From NCBI RefSeq assembly GCF_019649055.1, contig NW_026570316.1, positions 310,001 to 374,000 of the forward strand: a DNA stretch of 64,000 nucleotides, given 5' to 3'. A program made the translations under genes and the position numbers. A model generated the notes under the pieces. It searched no databases. It saw nothing but the letters and a program-made list of their open reading frames with translations, and was not told the origin of the DNA. The DNA comes from Paramacrobiotus metropolitanus. Lineage: Eukaryota > Tardigrada > Eutardigrada > Parachela > Macrobiotidae. Below, piece by piece: positions 9,538 through 24,500 of the stretch; within the stretch, counting starts at the first letter, position 1, and each line of letters starts with the position of its first letter.

Positions 9538-12500
9538 TTATTGGGCCATGGCCAGACTCTGCCAGACCGGTGAGTCCTGGCCGCCGCCCGCGGTATGCCC
9601 GTTGGGATTGGCGTGCAGGGCGTCGAAGCCGGGATGAGCATAGCCGTCGGGCGTCAGGGAGTGCGGGGAGGATGTCTGTGAGACCAGGTCGGCGGCGGCG
9701 GCGGCGAAAGCGGCTTCGTTCAGGCAGCTTCCTGCAGATGGATATTTCATTAGATAAGACACCAACAACATGTCGTATTCATGATACTTTTTTTCAACAA
9801 CACTTTTGTGAAATAACAATCATTTTGACCAAGGTTTGACTGCATTTAATTTCCGTATTTACAATTGCCCGTAAATGGACGTTGATCATATCGTGCACTG
9901 TTGTAGTACAGTGGCATTAAGCGCGTTGACTACCGGTTAATCTTGTATTTTTGTTCTGGAACAGTTTAGCGATAATCAAATTTCGGTTACCAAATTTTTA
10001 TTTGAAGGTACGGTGTAATTATTGTCCATTTACAAATTGTCTTTTCGTGTTGTTCCAGTTTTGATTCAATTTTTTGTTTTTACTACAATAATTTTTCTCA
10101 GTGATTTATAACAAGCTTGTGCGATTTATTCCTTTTTTAATGAAAAATGTGTTTTAGTAAATTCTTCTACAGAATACAACAGCTCACGAAAACGTTACTT
10201 GTATCCATAATCGACAACTGGTAACTTTTTGAATATTTTTCAAACTAGATACTATTAATTTTGGAATGTAAATATTAAATAATCTATATCCGTACCGGGC
10301 ATTCCGTGTCCATTGGGCGACAGATCGACAAAATGTCCCATATCGCCGTTATTGTTGGGTCGTCCTCCAGCACCGCCGGGGAAATGATGGAACTCAAAAA
10401 GTCCGCCTGGACCGCCCATCCCCGGCGGATGTCCCGGATGAGCGTGAAAAAATTCCCCTGGATGATTTCCGGGACCGTCTGTGAATTACAAACACCAGGT
10501 CATTCTATTGATTCGGCTTCGTTTTTTGCACAAAAATCGGAATTTCACTACGAATTTTGTCAGCATAATTATATGTTTTGCTCTGCTTCGATAAAAATTC
10601 AGACCATGAATCGACTTGGTACAGCGGCAGATATAAATTCCAAAAATGACATAAAATATAACGCGAAAAAAGTTTTTTAGTCAGCTTTTGTTCCAGCCGT
10701 ATCGCAGAAAATTCCGCAGCAGAAAACGCGGAACACTTAATCTATTTGCCACTTCACTACGCTCAACAGCGTTATCTACCACGTACATGCACAACCACAC
10801 CGTTTGAATACGTACAGTTGTGTACAAATATCTCGGATAATCTGTAAATGTTGCAAATATTCTACAAAATTCATCGCTCCGTGCTGTTAACTGTACATAG
10901 TAAACGGCACGAAATTCTGACCGCGTAAAGGTCAACAGCGACGGAAGTGTTTGTGGCTGCACAATGCTGGCGCATAGAGCATTCTGCTCATGATCAGTGC
11001 TCAGTACCATCTGCGGTTGAATAACATGTCTTGCATGTGTCAGATTGGCCTGTCAAAATGCTAATTTTATATGTCAGATATCGCATGTTGTATATATGGC
11101 GCAATAGTGTATTTCTCTTCCCCCTACATCTTTTGTCCGCCACTCGGGCGATTCCGGTTAAATTATTCATAAAGGCGACGGCTTGTGCGTGATAAGCGGC
11201 ATATTGTTATTTAATTCGGGATACATTTTCAACACAACTCCTTCGCAATTCGGGCATGTGGTAAAACGGGAATATTGTAAAAATGGCACAACCCTTCTCT
11301 TAGACGGCATTTTAATATAACTTCGGTGAACTGCTAACGATTTACCTATTGCACGAATACAATAACAAAAAAACTATAAAAAAACTCTTCTCTGCATTAT
11401 TTTACATTTTCAGTATAATAAATGCATATATTAATACATTTAATCATATCAATATACATATTTTCCTACTATTACATTAAATTTTGCTAAACATATATAA
11501 ATTTTTCATTGTGCATTTGGGCATTAAATTCCGTAATTTTACCATCGGCACAAAGAGATGTATTTTGCCTAGAATGCGCTGCAACACAACTCTCTGTCCT
11601 CGCTCGCATCAGTAAATATTGCCATTTAAAAATGGGATTCCCTCCGTCAACAATGGCCTATAGGTTTGTTTGGTCATGTTGAATCTGTGCACGCTCTGCA
11701 TGTGCCGGGAGCATTGCTTATCTATGGCGCGTGTGTTCGGCACTGCACAAATACTCTCCCCGAGTCAACAACTGTCCAACACGCCGGGAGAAGATCAGGG
11801 ATGCAGTGCGCCTTCGGACGCACATGGGTTTGCGGAGTTATTGACATGAGCAGATTTGCTGGCGATCACATTACTCTCATTACACTCGACAAACCCTCAT
11901 TACACATATACAGTATCCAGCCACCGGCACAACAATCATCGTCATCCCTGAATTGTATATATACAGTACCGGCGTGGGCAGTTGTGCTTGCTGCACTTAA
12001 TTACTCAGCTGTTCCTCTGCAATGTACGCCGTGTATATGCACTTAATTCCGCTGAGTTGCGGATAAATGACCACTTGTACGCTTGATCAAATACCCATGA
12101 TCAACTGCACTCTTTTGGAAATTACAATTAAATTTTGTACCAGTTTTAACTGCTGATTTTACAGTTTGCAGGTAAAACAAAACGGTTCCTCCAGTGCTAT
12201 ATCGTAGTGCAGTGGTTCTTATGGAAAGGGTATCCTTTCAGTACAAATTGTGATTCAAAACCTTTCCGATTGTCCAATTGTTTCTTCTTTGTGAACTATT
12301 CTTTCTTCTTGTTTTTGAAAAAAAAACTTTTTTTAATAAAACCACAATGCTTTACTGCCTTTACTGTTTTCACATCGTATTACTTAATTAAATTTGCAGT
12401 TTTTGTTATTCTCATTAACAGAATTTCTGGTTTAGATTTCCTGACCAATATTATTAGGAATTTTAGGAACATGCGACTTACAATTTTAAATATCTCTTGC

Positions 12501-15500
12501 AATTAAAGGAAAAAATTGTAAACAATGTAAAGATACCAAAATTATGCGGGAAATGTTAAGTAATATGGGGGATGATATTATTCCTATGTTTATTCTTGCA
12601 CCCGATTGACCAGCGTTATAAACCGGCCCCGGTGACCCCGGTTGTTGATTGCACCGGTTCCCGACGTCGCCCGCGCAGACTCTATAATTGCGTGAACAAT
12701 TTCGCCGGTTGCATATATACTCTGTATGTACATATAAATCAGCCTTCGCGTAGCCCGCCCGCCTTTTAAAGTCAAATGAAGTCTTTTGACGGCGACCAAA
12801 AAGATTAACCAAACATCCCGGCCCCGCAAACCAGGCAACCACCCCCCGGGCAGCGCGCACTGGGGGACGGCGCAACGGGCCACTATTGTGCAACGCCGAC
12901 ATGTGTCGGAAAAATGCCATTCACCGCAATAACCGTGGGGGGTCAGCGCGGGGAAGGAGAATGGGTCCGTTTGGATTTCGCCTTTGAATAAATAACTGCA
13001 ATGCTGCACAGATTGACGTTGGAATATATCGCCCGCGCCCAGGTTGCCAATGGGCCGCCAATCCTATTCTTCACGCTTGAAATGGCAGTAATTTACTTCG
13101 GTGTGAAATAAAAGCAGCAATAATCAAAATAATTAAAAATGGGAATTTTTTCAAATATAAAAGTAAAAAAATCATTGTTTTAATTTTTCGTTACTGACAT
13201 AAAATCTTTTTATCAAAGTAAAAAAATCAGAAAAATCAATAATAAAAATAATGGGTGTGTAATAAAATTTTTAATTACTATACGAAATTAATTCAGGCTA
13301 ACAAAAGCAACTGCTTGGGGGAAAAATCAATAAAAAATGATTTTACGGTTTTATTTTTTGAAAATCGCATATTTGTACAGTAGTTATAATCACGCTGCCA
13401 AAAAACATGATGGGCTTTTAATGGACTTTTGACGAGTCATTAAAGAAGCGTGAAATTTAAGCCCCTTTCCCTAAGTGCACGTGCTTGGTCTCCTTATATT
13501 TCCCATATCCCGCTAATCGGCAAAACAATGTCCGTGTGTTTATTTAGCCATTCCGCTGGCCTGATCGGATACCGCGGAAGAAATCTTTAATCGCCGGCAT
13601 AGTTTTTGTTATCTTTGCCCCTCTTCCACCTTGAAGACGCGGTCGGTGCGTTCAATGGGGATGCCGGTGACGCGGGCCCTTTGGTGGTTGGCTAATCCGG
13701 GGTGGGATAAAGCCAGCCATTCCCTCGGCGGACCGGCGATATATAATTGGGGAGAGATATTTCTTCGCCATAATACCGTTGCCCCATAATCGCTTAATAA
13801 GATTGCGCCAATCTCATAATCCCACTTGGCCGTGCACGGCGCGGGCCGGCTGTGTGTTGGGCCATTCTCTCGGGGCTGCCGCTGGACAATGGTCAATCAA
13901 CGGCAGAAAATGCCAATATTTATGGATTATGCGTGTACCATCGGGCAGAGAATAATAACATAATAACAATAATATTGTTGATCAGATTCGCTTAATTCCC
14001 ACTTTCTCAATGAGATAAATTAGCGACCGGCGTAAACTTCCTATAGCCGAATTAAGAAAAATCGGCCGATTTTTATTATTACTTTTATTACTGAATAATA
14101 ATTTTTTCCAGTTCTGGTTTTATTTTACAGTATATAAGGCATATATGGGCCCAGACGCTATTCAACGGAAAATTTTAAATTCAAAAAATTCAGCCAACTA
14201 AATAAGATTTTATTAAGGAATAGCATTTCATTAATATTATTACAATATATATACTGTAAATAAAATGATTTATGTGCTTGAAATAATTCGAGGCAGTAGT
14301 AAATAAAGTGCCCTTTATACACGAAAAACACTTAATTTCTCCTAATTCATCTCAAATTCAAAACGAGGTTAACCGGGCACACTCAAGCCGCTCATTTAGC
14401 CCGGCAAGACGTTTCCGGTGCAATTTCCTTTTTCGACCGGACCGGCACTGACCACAAGTGGAGTGGCCGGTTAATGGATGGCTGTCCGAATGTATATAAT
14501 AATGCCCGAGTGTGATAGTTGATGCCCATTTGACACTCTCTTCAATTACAGCTCCCAATTTATACCCCCGCCGACACTGTTACACAGGACGGTATCCGAA
14601 ATTGTTCCTGGGCCGGGTCTAAACGCGCCAATTATCGCGCAATTAAGTGTTACGATTCGGCACTGATTAACGCCGCTTCGCTCATTCATACATAAACACG
14701 GCGTTTAATCATAGACGTTTTTTCCGCCGACTTCTCACGGCGGCTGGTAATTTCCTTCAGCCGGGACAAGGGAAGTCACGCGGCCCGTGTCGAGAAAAAT
14801 GATACCAAGGGGCTGTGTAATTACATAGTGGAGTGGCCGATGTTAATTTGGGATTAATTGCATGTCACACTTGAATGACTTGATTAAGTCACGGCGAAAG
14901 TTTCTCTCTTTTGCAAATCAATTTCTGTATTTTATCTCTTTAATTTCTTTCTATTTGCTGCAAAATTGCCGTTTCTAATTAAATAATAGTAATTATTAAT
15001 TCCGTGCTGACAGGCACTATTTTATTTTAATTATTTAAAAAAACTGAATTTTTAAAATTTTATATAACTGAAACCTGCAAAGAAAAATAAATAAGTTTAT
15101 TCTTTCTCCAATTTGTATCGTTCATTGAAATTATTGATAATTATAGGTCGATTACGATAAACACCGGTGCAAGGTGCCAAGCGATGACCTTTTGACCGTT
15201 TGAATTATTGCAGTGGAGCGGAAACGCAGTTAGCGTGTCAGCACGATGTTCGCCGCAAATTAAATATAAAGCGTGGTCGCGTGTTGGTCAGTGGCGAATA
15301 CATATATAGGACGCTGCTGACCAGTGCTCCTAATTAACCTTCACTTACCGGGATAGAAGGCGAATCCGGGCCCGGTGCTGGCCGCCACCCCGGCGATTAA
15401 GTCGCCCGAATCCCCGTCAAAATCCCGCAGTGACCGGACGCCGCTGCGCCGCGGCCGGAATATGTGCCGGCGTGATCCCAGCGACGTCAGCTGCTTCATC

Positions 15501-18500
15501 CGGCGCTCTTTACTCCGACGATTTTGAAACCAGACCTAAGCGGAAAAAAATTTATCAATAAATTAATTGTTCACACAAACAATTTATTATTTAATTTTTC
15601 AGCTACCCTCATAATTTCTATTTAAATTTTTTAAAAAATAAACGAATCACGGTAAAAAAAGCCGGTAATTTGTGTGGAAGAAGGTGCCTGTGTGCAGTAA
15701 TTTTACGCAACCGCTCTTTACTCCGACGCTTTTAAAATATTTTAACAAATCTGCAATAAATTAACCGTTCGAGCAAGCGTTTTTCTTTTAAATTTGTCCT
15801 CAGAATTTTGTTTTAAATTAAAAAAAATTAAACAAACCTCGCTAAACGTATAATATTATAACCGGGAATTTTGTGGGAGAAAATCTCTTTAACGGTTTAA
15901 CCAACAATTTTTTGTAAATAAAACTAATCAGTATTTCTGATACGGCCCATACGGGAATATGTTTTTCGGGAATTTTTCTTGAATTTAAATGTTTAACTTT
16001 TAAAGCGTGTCAGAAGCTGTTTATCCGAAATCTTCATCTGTTTATAAATCTTCGACACTTCATTGAGAAAGGAAACACGTCGCTGTCTCTCCCACACATC
16101 ATGCAGTTGTTGACCTTTCGCAACGATCCTTGGCGAATTTTATTTGCATTAACCGGGCGTTTAGTGCCGGCAGTGGCACATGATAGAGTCCCGTACACGG
16201 AGATGTGCATGTTCTAGTCGGATGCGTATCACGAGAGTGTGTATGTATGTATGCCGCCGTAGTGGCATTGTTCCGGACACCCCAAAGAAAAGAGGATCGC
16301 GGAGCATAGCGCAAATGTTCTCCGCTTGTCTAATCCTCGAATCAAGTGTCTATCAAATGTCTATCCGCATCAATTACCCGTCGCACACCGCTGCACTGGA
16401 CATTGCATCCCGCCGTAGCAATGCCGCGCGACAAAAGCAGCTGATATAGCCGACGGAACAGAGAGAGGCTTTGGAGATAGGGAAACAGACAGAGTTAGCG
16501 CGAGACTGCGGCAGAGAGGCAGTCAGCCTGAACCGGATCTTGCACTCGTACGGCTTTGTCGCAGTCGACACAGCGGCCGACAGAGCTTCTGTGTGTGCGG
16601 GTTAACTTCGGTAGCGTGCTTATTGACTTGCATGTTTTCCGCATAACTTATTTCGCACCTGCTCCTCCTCATAACGCTCTCAACGGCGTTAGCAATTTTT
16701 CCATTTTATAAAAAAAATTGCGGTGATCGGGAAAAGAATTACGGTTTAGCAAGGAAATGATTAATATAGCCAGCGTAAGCGGAGTTTTTTTGCTGATGTT
16801 TATTTTTGTTTCTGGCAAGCTGGATGCTGATTGAGCGACAAAGGCCGGTGCCGTGTTCACGGGCCAGTGAACGTTGGCGCGATGATTCGATTTACCTGAA
16901 TAACACGCATAGTTAGGCCGGTTTCTTGTGCCAGTTGCTCACGGATATGCCGCGTGGGTTTGGGAGTCGATGCGAAGGCGTCTGCAATATGCATAACAAA
17001 ACCAGTCAGATGCATTATTTATTGCCGGAAGATCAACTTTACGATGAATTATTCAGTTAATTTTTATACTTAATTATTTATTCATCATTTGCTTAATGAA
17101 ATTTTGAAAAATACTGGATTAGAATAATATGTACAATTATTTTTAACTCCCAAATACATTTTTAATACGAGTACTGCATTTACGAAAATCACTGGAAAAA
17201 AAACTGATTAGGGTAAATAAATATTCTAAAACCATTTAAAATAAATTTTGAAAAATGCAGTTAGATACACCTGATTATGAGCATTAAGTACTGCAAATTT
17301 TTTTTAAATGACCAATACAAATATTGTATTTATGAAAACAGATACAAAAAAAATTTACTTAGGGTACAGATTTTTAAAAAAAAATATTATAGACGCACTT
17401 AAAAGTGGGAAGATGCTTTGAAAATAAATTTACAAAATTGCGCCACTGATTCACTAAACTAAAATTAATCATGTCAGCGCACTTTTGAGTAGATCGAGTT
17501 GTTTGGCTTTGATGGTGGTGCGGGGCCCGCGGCGCTTCGCCGTGATGTTGTTCTCATCGTTGCGCGGCTCGGACTCATCCATGCTGGACGTGTCACCGCA
17601 AGCGCTCTTGGTTTCCAGTTTATCGCTGGCCGTGCCGTCCGTCGGTACGGTGCCGTTATGCTTGCCCTCCTCATCGTCGTCTTCATCGTCCGTTTCGGTC
17701 AGATGCGCCGCTGAACGACCGTTGCCGTTGGTGTTACGGGTGTCCACCGGGGCCACCGGTTCCGGGCCGGTTTCCAGGTCCGTCGCTCGCTGATTCTCCA
17801 CTTTAATGGACGCCACGAGGCCCGGCGACGGATTTTCATTTTTAACTGCAACGAAAACATATTTTCACTATTTTTCTATATTTTTTGTATTTTTAAAGAA
17901 TATTTTCCTTAATTTATCCACATTTATTTAGAGATCTGCAAGCCCCGCCTCCTGCAAAAAAATTTTTAGAACGTTTTAACATTTTATACAACGGAATTCA
18001 CTGCCTTCTATTTTTTAAATTTCATTTTTTTGTATATAGTAAGTACGTGAAATATATTTTTTGCGTTGTTTATTTCCGACCAATCAAAATTCGATTCAAA
18101 ACCGGCATGTTCTATTTATATTTTGAGTTTCCCAGTCGGCCGACATCTTTGACGATGCAGGGTGCATTCTGGAAGAAATAATCGAAACGGCAGCTGCACC
18201 CCGCGCGGGAACGATTAATATGTATTTATGTCAGTTAAATTACATCTTGAATATTTCCGTTGCCGGCGCTGACTGGTGAGTGTGCGCGCGGCTGCCTTGT
18301 GGCTCTGAAATGGAGCCAATCAGTTTACGGCTGATGATTTAATTATGTGTTGGTCTATGGATGGAGCTCTATGAATTTGCTGTCAGTTCGCATTAGCATC
18401 CAGCATTCACATGTCACAACATTAAGCCGCTAAACAGTATTATATCCATATCCATAACTTGCCAAAACGTTTTCTTTGCCGCGCGGCGACATGAAAAATG

Positions 18501-21500
18501 CCACCTACGCTAAAAATGTGGATGTGTGGGGGAAGCAAATATTTGGCTTCAACTGGGAACATTTGCGCAACAGTACGCATTGTTTATGCTTCTATCAAAA
18601 CTTCAATGCTAAATTAAAAGTCAAGTTTAGAATTCTTAAATTTATAATTTTGTGCAGATTTAGTTTTTTATTTCAATGTAACCAAAAATTTCCAGAACAT
18701 CTGCCTGCGAGTCAATCAAAATGATTTAAACGTTTGGAGATCACAGGAACGGTTGTAGAGAAGTGGCCTGCTCACTCCTTATACGTTATACCTAGCGATT
18801 CTACGGAAATGTACACACTGACACTGACACAATTACCGATTTAAACACTAATTAAATCCTTTCCATAGGAAATTTGTTTTTCATTAATTTGCGTGCTCGT
18901 ATACTTACTTAACTATCATCTCATTTGGCTAACAAATTCAAATTTTAGCCGCAAACAGTAACACATTTTTTGAAATACACCTCCAGTTCTTCTACAGAAA
19001 CACTCGGAAAACTGGCCGCTCGTGACTGGGAACGACAGTTATTGATTCTGGGCATATGTTTGCCAAAGTGAAAAGTGGAAGATTGTCCCGGAAGTTGATA
19101 GAAAACAGTGGCGGGTGCGTGTGCAGGGCCGCGCACGGCTCGGGACAGTGAAAACACACTGTAGCCTGCCACGGGATGAATGGTGAATACAGTAGTGGGG
19201 ATGAATAAGATACAGAACACAGGGAGAAGCGGAGAAGGAGGAACACTATACATTGCCGGTTGTAGTCGCGTCAAGTGCGCTGCTTCGACAACAATATACT
19301 CATCCAGCGCCGGCACTCTTCGCGCGAGCAGAGCCCCACTTTATACCCACTTGTAGCATTGATTTCTCGCCGTCACGACCCGCAAACCGGACCATTCACT
19401 TGATTAACTAAACAAATTGCCCAAAAATCCCCTGGATAATACGAGAATTATATGGATAAAAGGTCATGTGTGCGCCGCGGCTAATCGTCAACAATTGCTC
19501 CGAGTTTCTGGTTGGGAGATGCAGTGAATGCTGCGTACTGCGTATCCGTCTGTTTTTAATACCGACAGTTCTTATCGAACAAATCGTAGAGGAGTGGCGT
19601 GCTTACATTAAAAGATCTACTTAGGAACTGCAAAAATATGACTCGTACTAAGCAAAAATTCTGTGTTAATGTACCTGCACCTGAAAATTTTTAATTTGTA
19701 TTATTTTATCTGGAGCAAATATGTTTTTAATTTTCTGCAAATATTTACCGTTGCATCAAGCAGTCCTTAGCGGCGATGACAATTTTTATTGAAAAATTTA
19801 TTCGCCGTATTGCAATGCGAAGTCTCGATTACGTCTTTAAAATCACTATTAAATCATAAACTGCCTTTTTTAAAAGTTAAGTTAAAAATTAATTGTTTTC
19901 ATTGCGCTTGTTGAATAGCGATAGAAATCAATATACTCGTACGTCACCGGCATCCCATTCTCCGGTGCCGTCACATTGATATTTATCCGCCGCGACCGCG
20001 GCGCGAGTGCGGGAATCCGATAAGTGGAGCGCGCGCGCCGTCGCCGCTTATAGTCGGACTGCGGTATAAATAAAAAGGAGTTATTGACGCTGATATTTCA
20101 CAATGATCCCATTGCTCTGATTTCCTCTCGCCGGGCCGGCTGGGTATAATGGGCATTGTGCGGGCGTGTTTGGACTGCGCCGCAGCCCCGATCGCCAGAA
20201 TCTATGCGCCCCGAACGGGCCATTTTCTCCCTGACACATGGCCGATGTTGTACACCGATAACGCCAGCTGATCGTTCCTTGGATTACTCAGATAACAAAC
20301 CCGCGCAACTGCGTACACACACAGGCACACCGCCGGATGCATAAATAACCCCACAAAAATCAATAAATTAAACAGCCCCGATATCTACTCCGTATACTGA
20401 AGTATAAAACATGCTTTCTAATGATATATTACGAAAGGTCACCTTTAACTGTAACAAGTGTAAGTTCGTTTCTTATTATTTTCCAAGCGATTACCGTATA
20501 CTTACGACAAATTCGAAAAATTAAACTGCATTTATAGAGCGATTTTGCAGTGATGCTGCTCATGTAATTTTCGTGCTTGCGCGCTATACAAAATCCGATG
20601 ATGGCAACCAGATTCCATCTTCTAATATGTACATGTGGCCAAGGTATCGTAGTGTTAGGGCTCACATGTTTTCAAAGATCTTTTCTCGTGCAGACCTTTT
20701 CGTAAAAAGAAAGCCCTAATTCTCGAACATTCAAATTAAACACTTTGCGGAATCACTTTTTTCGGCTGTCGTCACTTTATATAGTTCACGGTCTGATCTG
20801 CAAACACTGGTGGCAAAAAACTACAAAATATGATAACTCCGGCATTTTCCGAAAGGTCAGCGCGCAGTACCATGACGGTCATAAGCAAATACACGCGCAA
20901 TAAATGGACAAAATCTGTCAAATATTTCTTTCCCCGTTTTGGCGCATTGATATGCAATGTCCACGGAATGGAAAGAATGGGAGAGATCCTCCATCGGAAC
21001 TTTAGGGCCATAGAGTGTGCAGAATGGCGGCGCATTTAGCGGCTAATCTGCTGGCGATCTTCCCTCTCTCTGCACTACACCACGGCACAGATCGTCCTGT
21101 TATTCTAGCCCGGATTTCGTCTGATAATGCAATCAGACCCGGGACGGGATGTCGCTGACTGCCGTGTTTATGTGTGGCACAACTGTACGTAAGCGTCCCC
21201 AGGGATATGCAGGCAGGCCCGGCCCGGCCGCGGCAGCACCCGCAGCTGCCGGCCTGCGCGACGCGATGGCGCTGCCCAGATATATTTACGCGCTGCACAA
21301 TGGATTACCATTTGCAATCTCTTCCTCTCCCTTTTCACTGATATATCGCTGCTGGACAAACTTTGCTGCTTCATATGCAGATGCTCGCTAAACATTTGGC
21401 TAAATTGACAGAAACATTGAAAAAACTAAAAAATGACAGGTTTTGAAGAATAATATTTAAAGGCTGCAGAACTGCGATAGCTTCTAGAAAAATAATAGCT

Positions 21501-24500
21501 TCCGTTCTACTGAGTTTATATCATATTGAATTACAGTTTGTATTAATTTTTATATTTCAGTTACGTATTCTCTAGTCCCAAAATAATTTTTAAAATTATA
21601 CAAAGAGCGATGTTTGTTGAAATAAATAGTACAGAACTACAGAAACAGAAACGCTAGAAAATTGGACAATTATCGGCGCACATTAAGATTACTTTGCCGA
21701 AGTACGTAGTGTTGTGGAGATCTGAATCACTCAGTGTCCTTACCGACCACCAGTTTAGAATCTAAACTAATAATACGTCTTTCTTTCATTAAATATTTTC
21801 TTTTTTCCCTTTTTCCTTCGGCCATTTACACCGATAATTCACTTGACCTTTTGCTTTTCTCCAGCGGAGAAAAATTCCATTGAACCCGGCTTTTGAATGG
21901 TGTGTGAAGGCTCAAGACGGGAAAAGAATTCGCGGCAATTCAAACAAATATATAAGTATTTGTTAGCGCAGTTGAATGGATCAGCATGTGTCTGACGGAA
22001 AGGCAAAGCGGGCCATCGTACACATTTCTCACTGCAGCTCATTCACACAGGGGATCATAGAGCGACACAAAACGCTGATTCTTCCGCTGTCCAACGCTAA
22101 AACAATCGCTCCACCACCCGGACAATGCCCCAGTTGGAGCAGCATTTCGGTGAACACAGAGCGAAAGGAAAAAGTGAACAGAGGCCCAAGATTTTCCAGC
22201 TGGTCTTGTGCAGCGCGAGGGAAATGATGTGTTAACAATCGATTAACGGCTCACTACCGAAATGACTGGGAGTGATCTGATTTAAATTCTGCCATTAAAA
22301 AATCCTAAACTACCGATGCTTTAAATGGCAATATGAATATTTGGACTGTTCCCTGAATTAGTCGGTGTCATAAAGCGTTTTGGAAAAATACCGAATCAAC
22401 TAAAAATTGCAAAAATATTACGAAACACTTTTTTAAGCTGCTGCGAAGTTTTTATCGAAAGCCACGCTAACTGCACTTTAGGATTGTGGACTTTGCGGGC
22501 CACTGCACTACAACAATCAAACATTCATGCAAATGAGAAGTCTGCAATTGATACCTGAATACAATATCCCTGTCCCTATTTTAAACTTGCATTTCGCATT
22601 TTATGTCAGTGTATGTACACGGCAAAAAAATGCTGAAATTGTTTATTATTATGAGTGCATCGTTTTTTCAAAAAATATATCCATTTCAAAGTACAAAAAA
22701 CTACACAATAAAAAAATGCCAGTACTTCTATCAAGTTCTATGCAACATACAGGAAAAACGGTATTTACATATAAGCAGGAATTTGTTGTAGAGAAAAACA
22801 CGATGAACTTGTCAGCCGTCAACATGTCGATCAACGCAGCATGCATCGGCGCATAGAGAAAAATTTGGCCGGGTTGTAAGTGTTGTCAAAAAACCAGGCT
22901 ACTTTATGAGTGAAAAGAGAAGCTGACATATGTGTAGTGCACGCCAGTCGCGAGATGGATGCATATTCGTGCTTCCGTGTCATGTTTGGCCCATTCCAGC
23001 ACATACACACACAAACACAGGCAGCCGCCGCTCGCCATAACAACCACTGCGCACACGTCAACGTCAACGATTTCTCTCTTTCTCTCTTTTAATCTTATTC
23101 AAGAAAAAAAAAACAATAATCACAACATATCGACGCGCAGCGGCCCATTGATGTACCTATCGTATTCTTGGCTACTTTGACGTGTATAGCGTTTTTTGCC
23201 CCGCAGAGACAGCAGCGTGCATGCTGGTACGGGAATATCTGACCTACATGTCCATCAAAAATTGCCGAATAGCTGCAAAGTGTCGGCGCGCGGCTTCGGG
23301 TGGCATTGTGACGAGTGCATAAATTGTCAGTTTATCTTTTTGGTGGCTTTTTTATTAGAGTGGATGATTGGCCCGTATATTGCCACCAGCGTCGAAGAGA
23401 TTATCGTTTTGCAAACAGTTTAAGACCGGGTTAATTGTCCTTAATTAGAAAAATTTCTTGGCTTGCAGTCAAAGTCAACACGGCTGATTCTTGAGCAATT
23501 TCTTAAGCATACCGTATGTTTACAGCAAAAAAAAACAGTATTTTGCACTTTTGCGTTATTGGTTTCTTTATTAACAAAAGCGTTTGGAAGACTGAGCACC
23601 TCCTTACTCGACGCCACTACTCTACAATTTCGATATCTAAATGTTTATACTTAATACTCCATAGTTGTCAACAAAACTGGAAAGCCAAATGCAATGCAAA
23701 AACGCATTCTACAATAATTAACGTAGAGCAATTCGTTAAAAGATTGAAAACCTGTACAATTTCCAGCAAATCCACAGTTAGTACAGACGACTACGGATTT
23801 CTGCCATTTTTACAGCATGCTGAATTAAATATTCTCTCCGGGTTCCAAAACAAACCATAAAAATTCCACACTCTGTAAGCAGAAATATTTTACAGCGCGC
23901 TGCAAGCGTGATCAGCTTTCCGCCCGCGCAGAGCCATCGTAAAAAATGTTCTTAAAGTGTCGCTGAAGTGTTGTACAGCACCGCGCGCCAACCCTGCGCC
24001 TCGGCCAGTCGATAATGTATTGGCATTTAGATCGATTTTACAAGTTTTGTTCACAAAAGAGCGACTCTACATAAACTACACAAGGCAAACTGCCAGAGAG
24101 AACGACAGAGAGTCAGACAGAAACCCGGGAATTTTATGACGCCGACACATCTGCATAAATTGACAATTTACCCTCAACTCTATATTTCTATTGTCCAACA
24201 GATCATAAAACCACAATCTAACGCATTTGTAATGACAATTTTACGACTCAACTCACAGCTTTTCTTGTAAACCGACGCTAGTGTATCGCCAACTAACAAA
24301 TTCATTGCGGAAGCCTGTTTACTTTGCCGTCTCCGTGATAAACCCAAAGGTCACCCAAAAGGTCACTTACCGGTAACGCTGCCCGGCCGCGGATGGTTGT
24401 TGATATGATGGTGTTCATTATTAAAATCCTCCTTACAGACAAACTTTCCATCCGGGATAACGTACAGCTCATCACCCGTGGTTAATTGTTTATGGCAGGT

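Noticed and set aside
10261-10290. TTGGAATGTAAAT, resembling the start of miR-1
   Set aside because: Only about 11 bases match and no hairpin surrounds it.
10681-11010. Open frame of 109 codons inside Lim1 intron 5
   Set aside because: The Lim1 exons on either side join in phase without it, and it shows no LIM, homeodomain or other motif.
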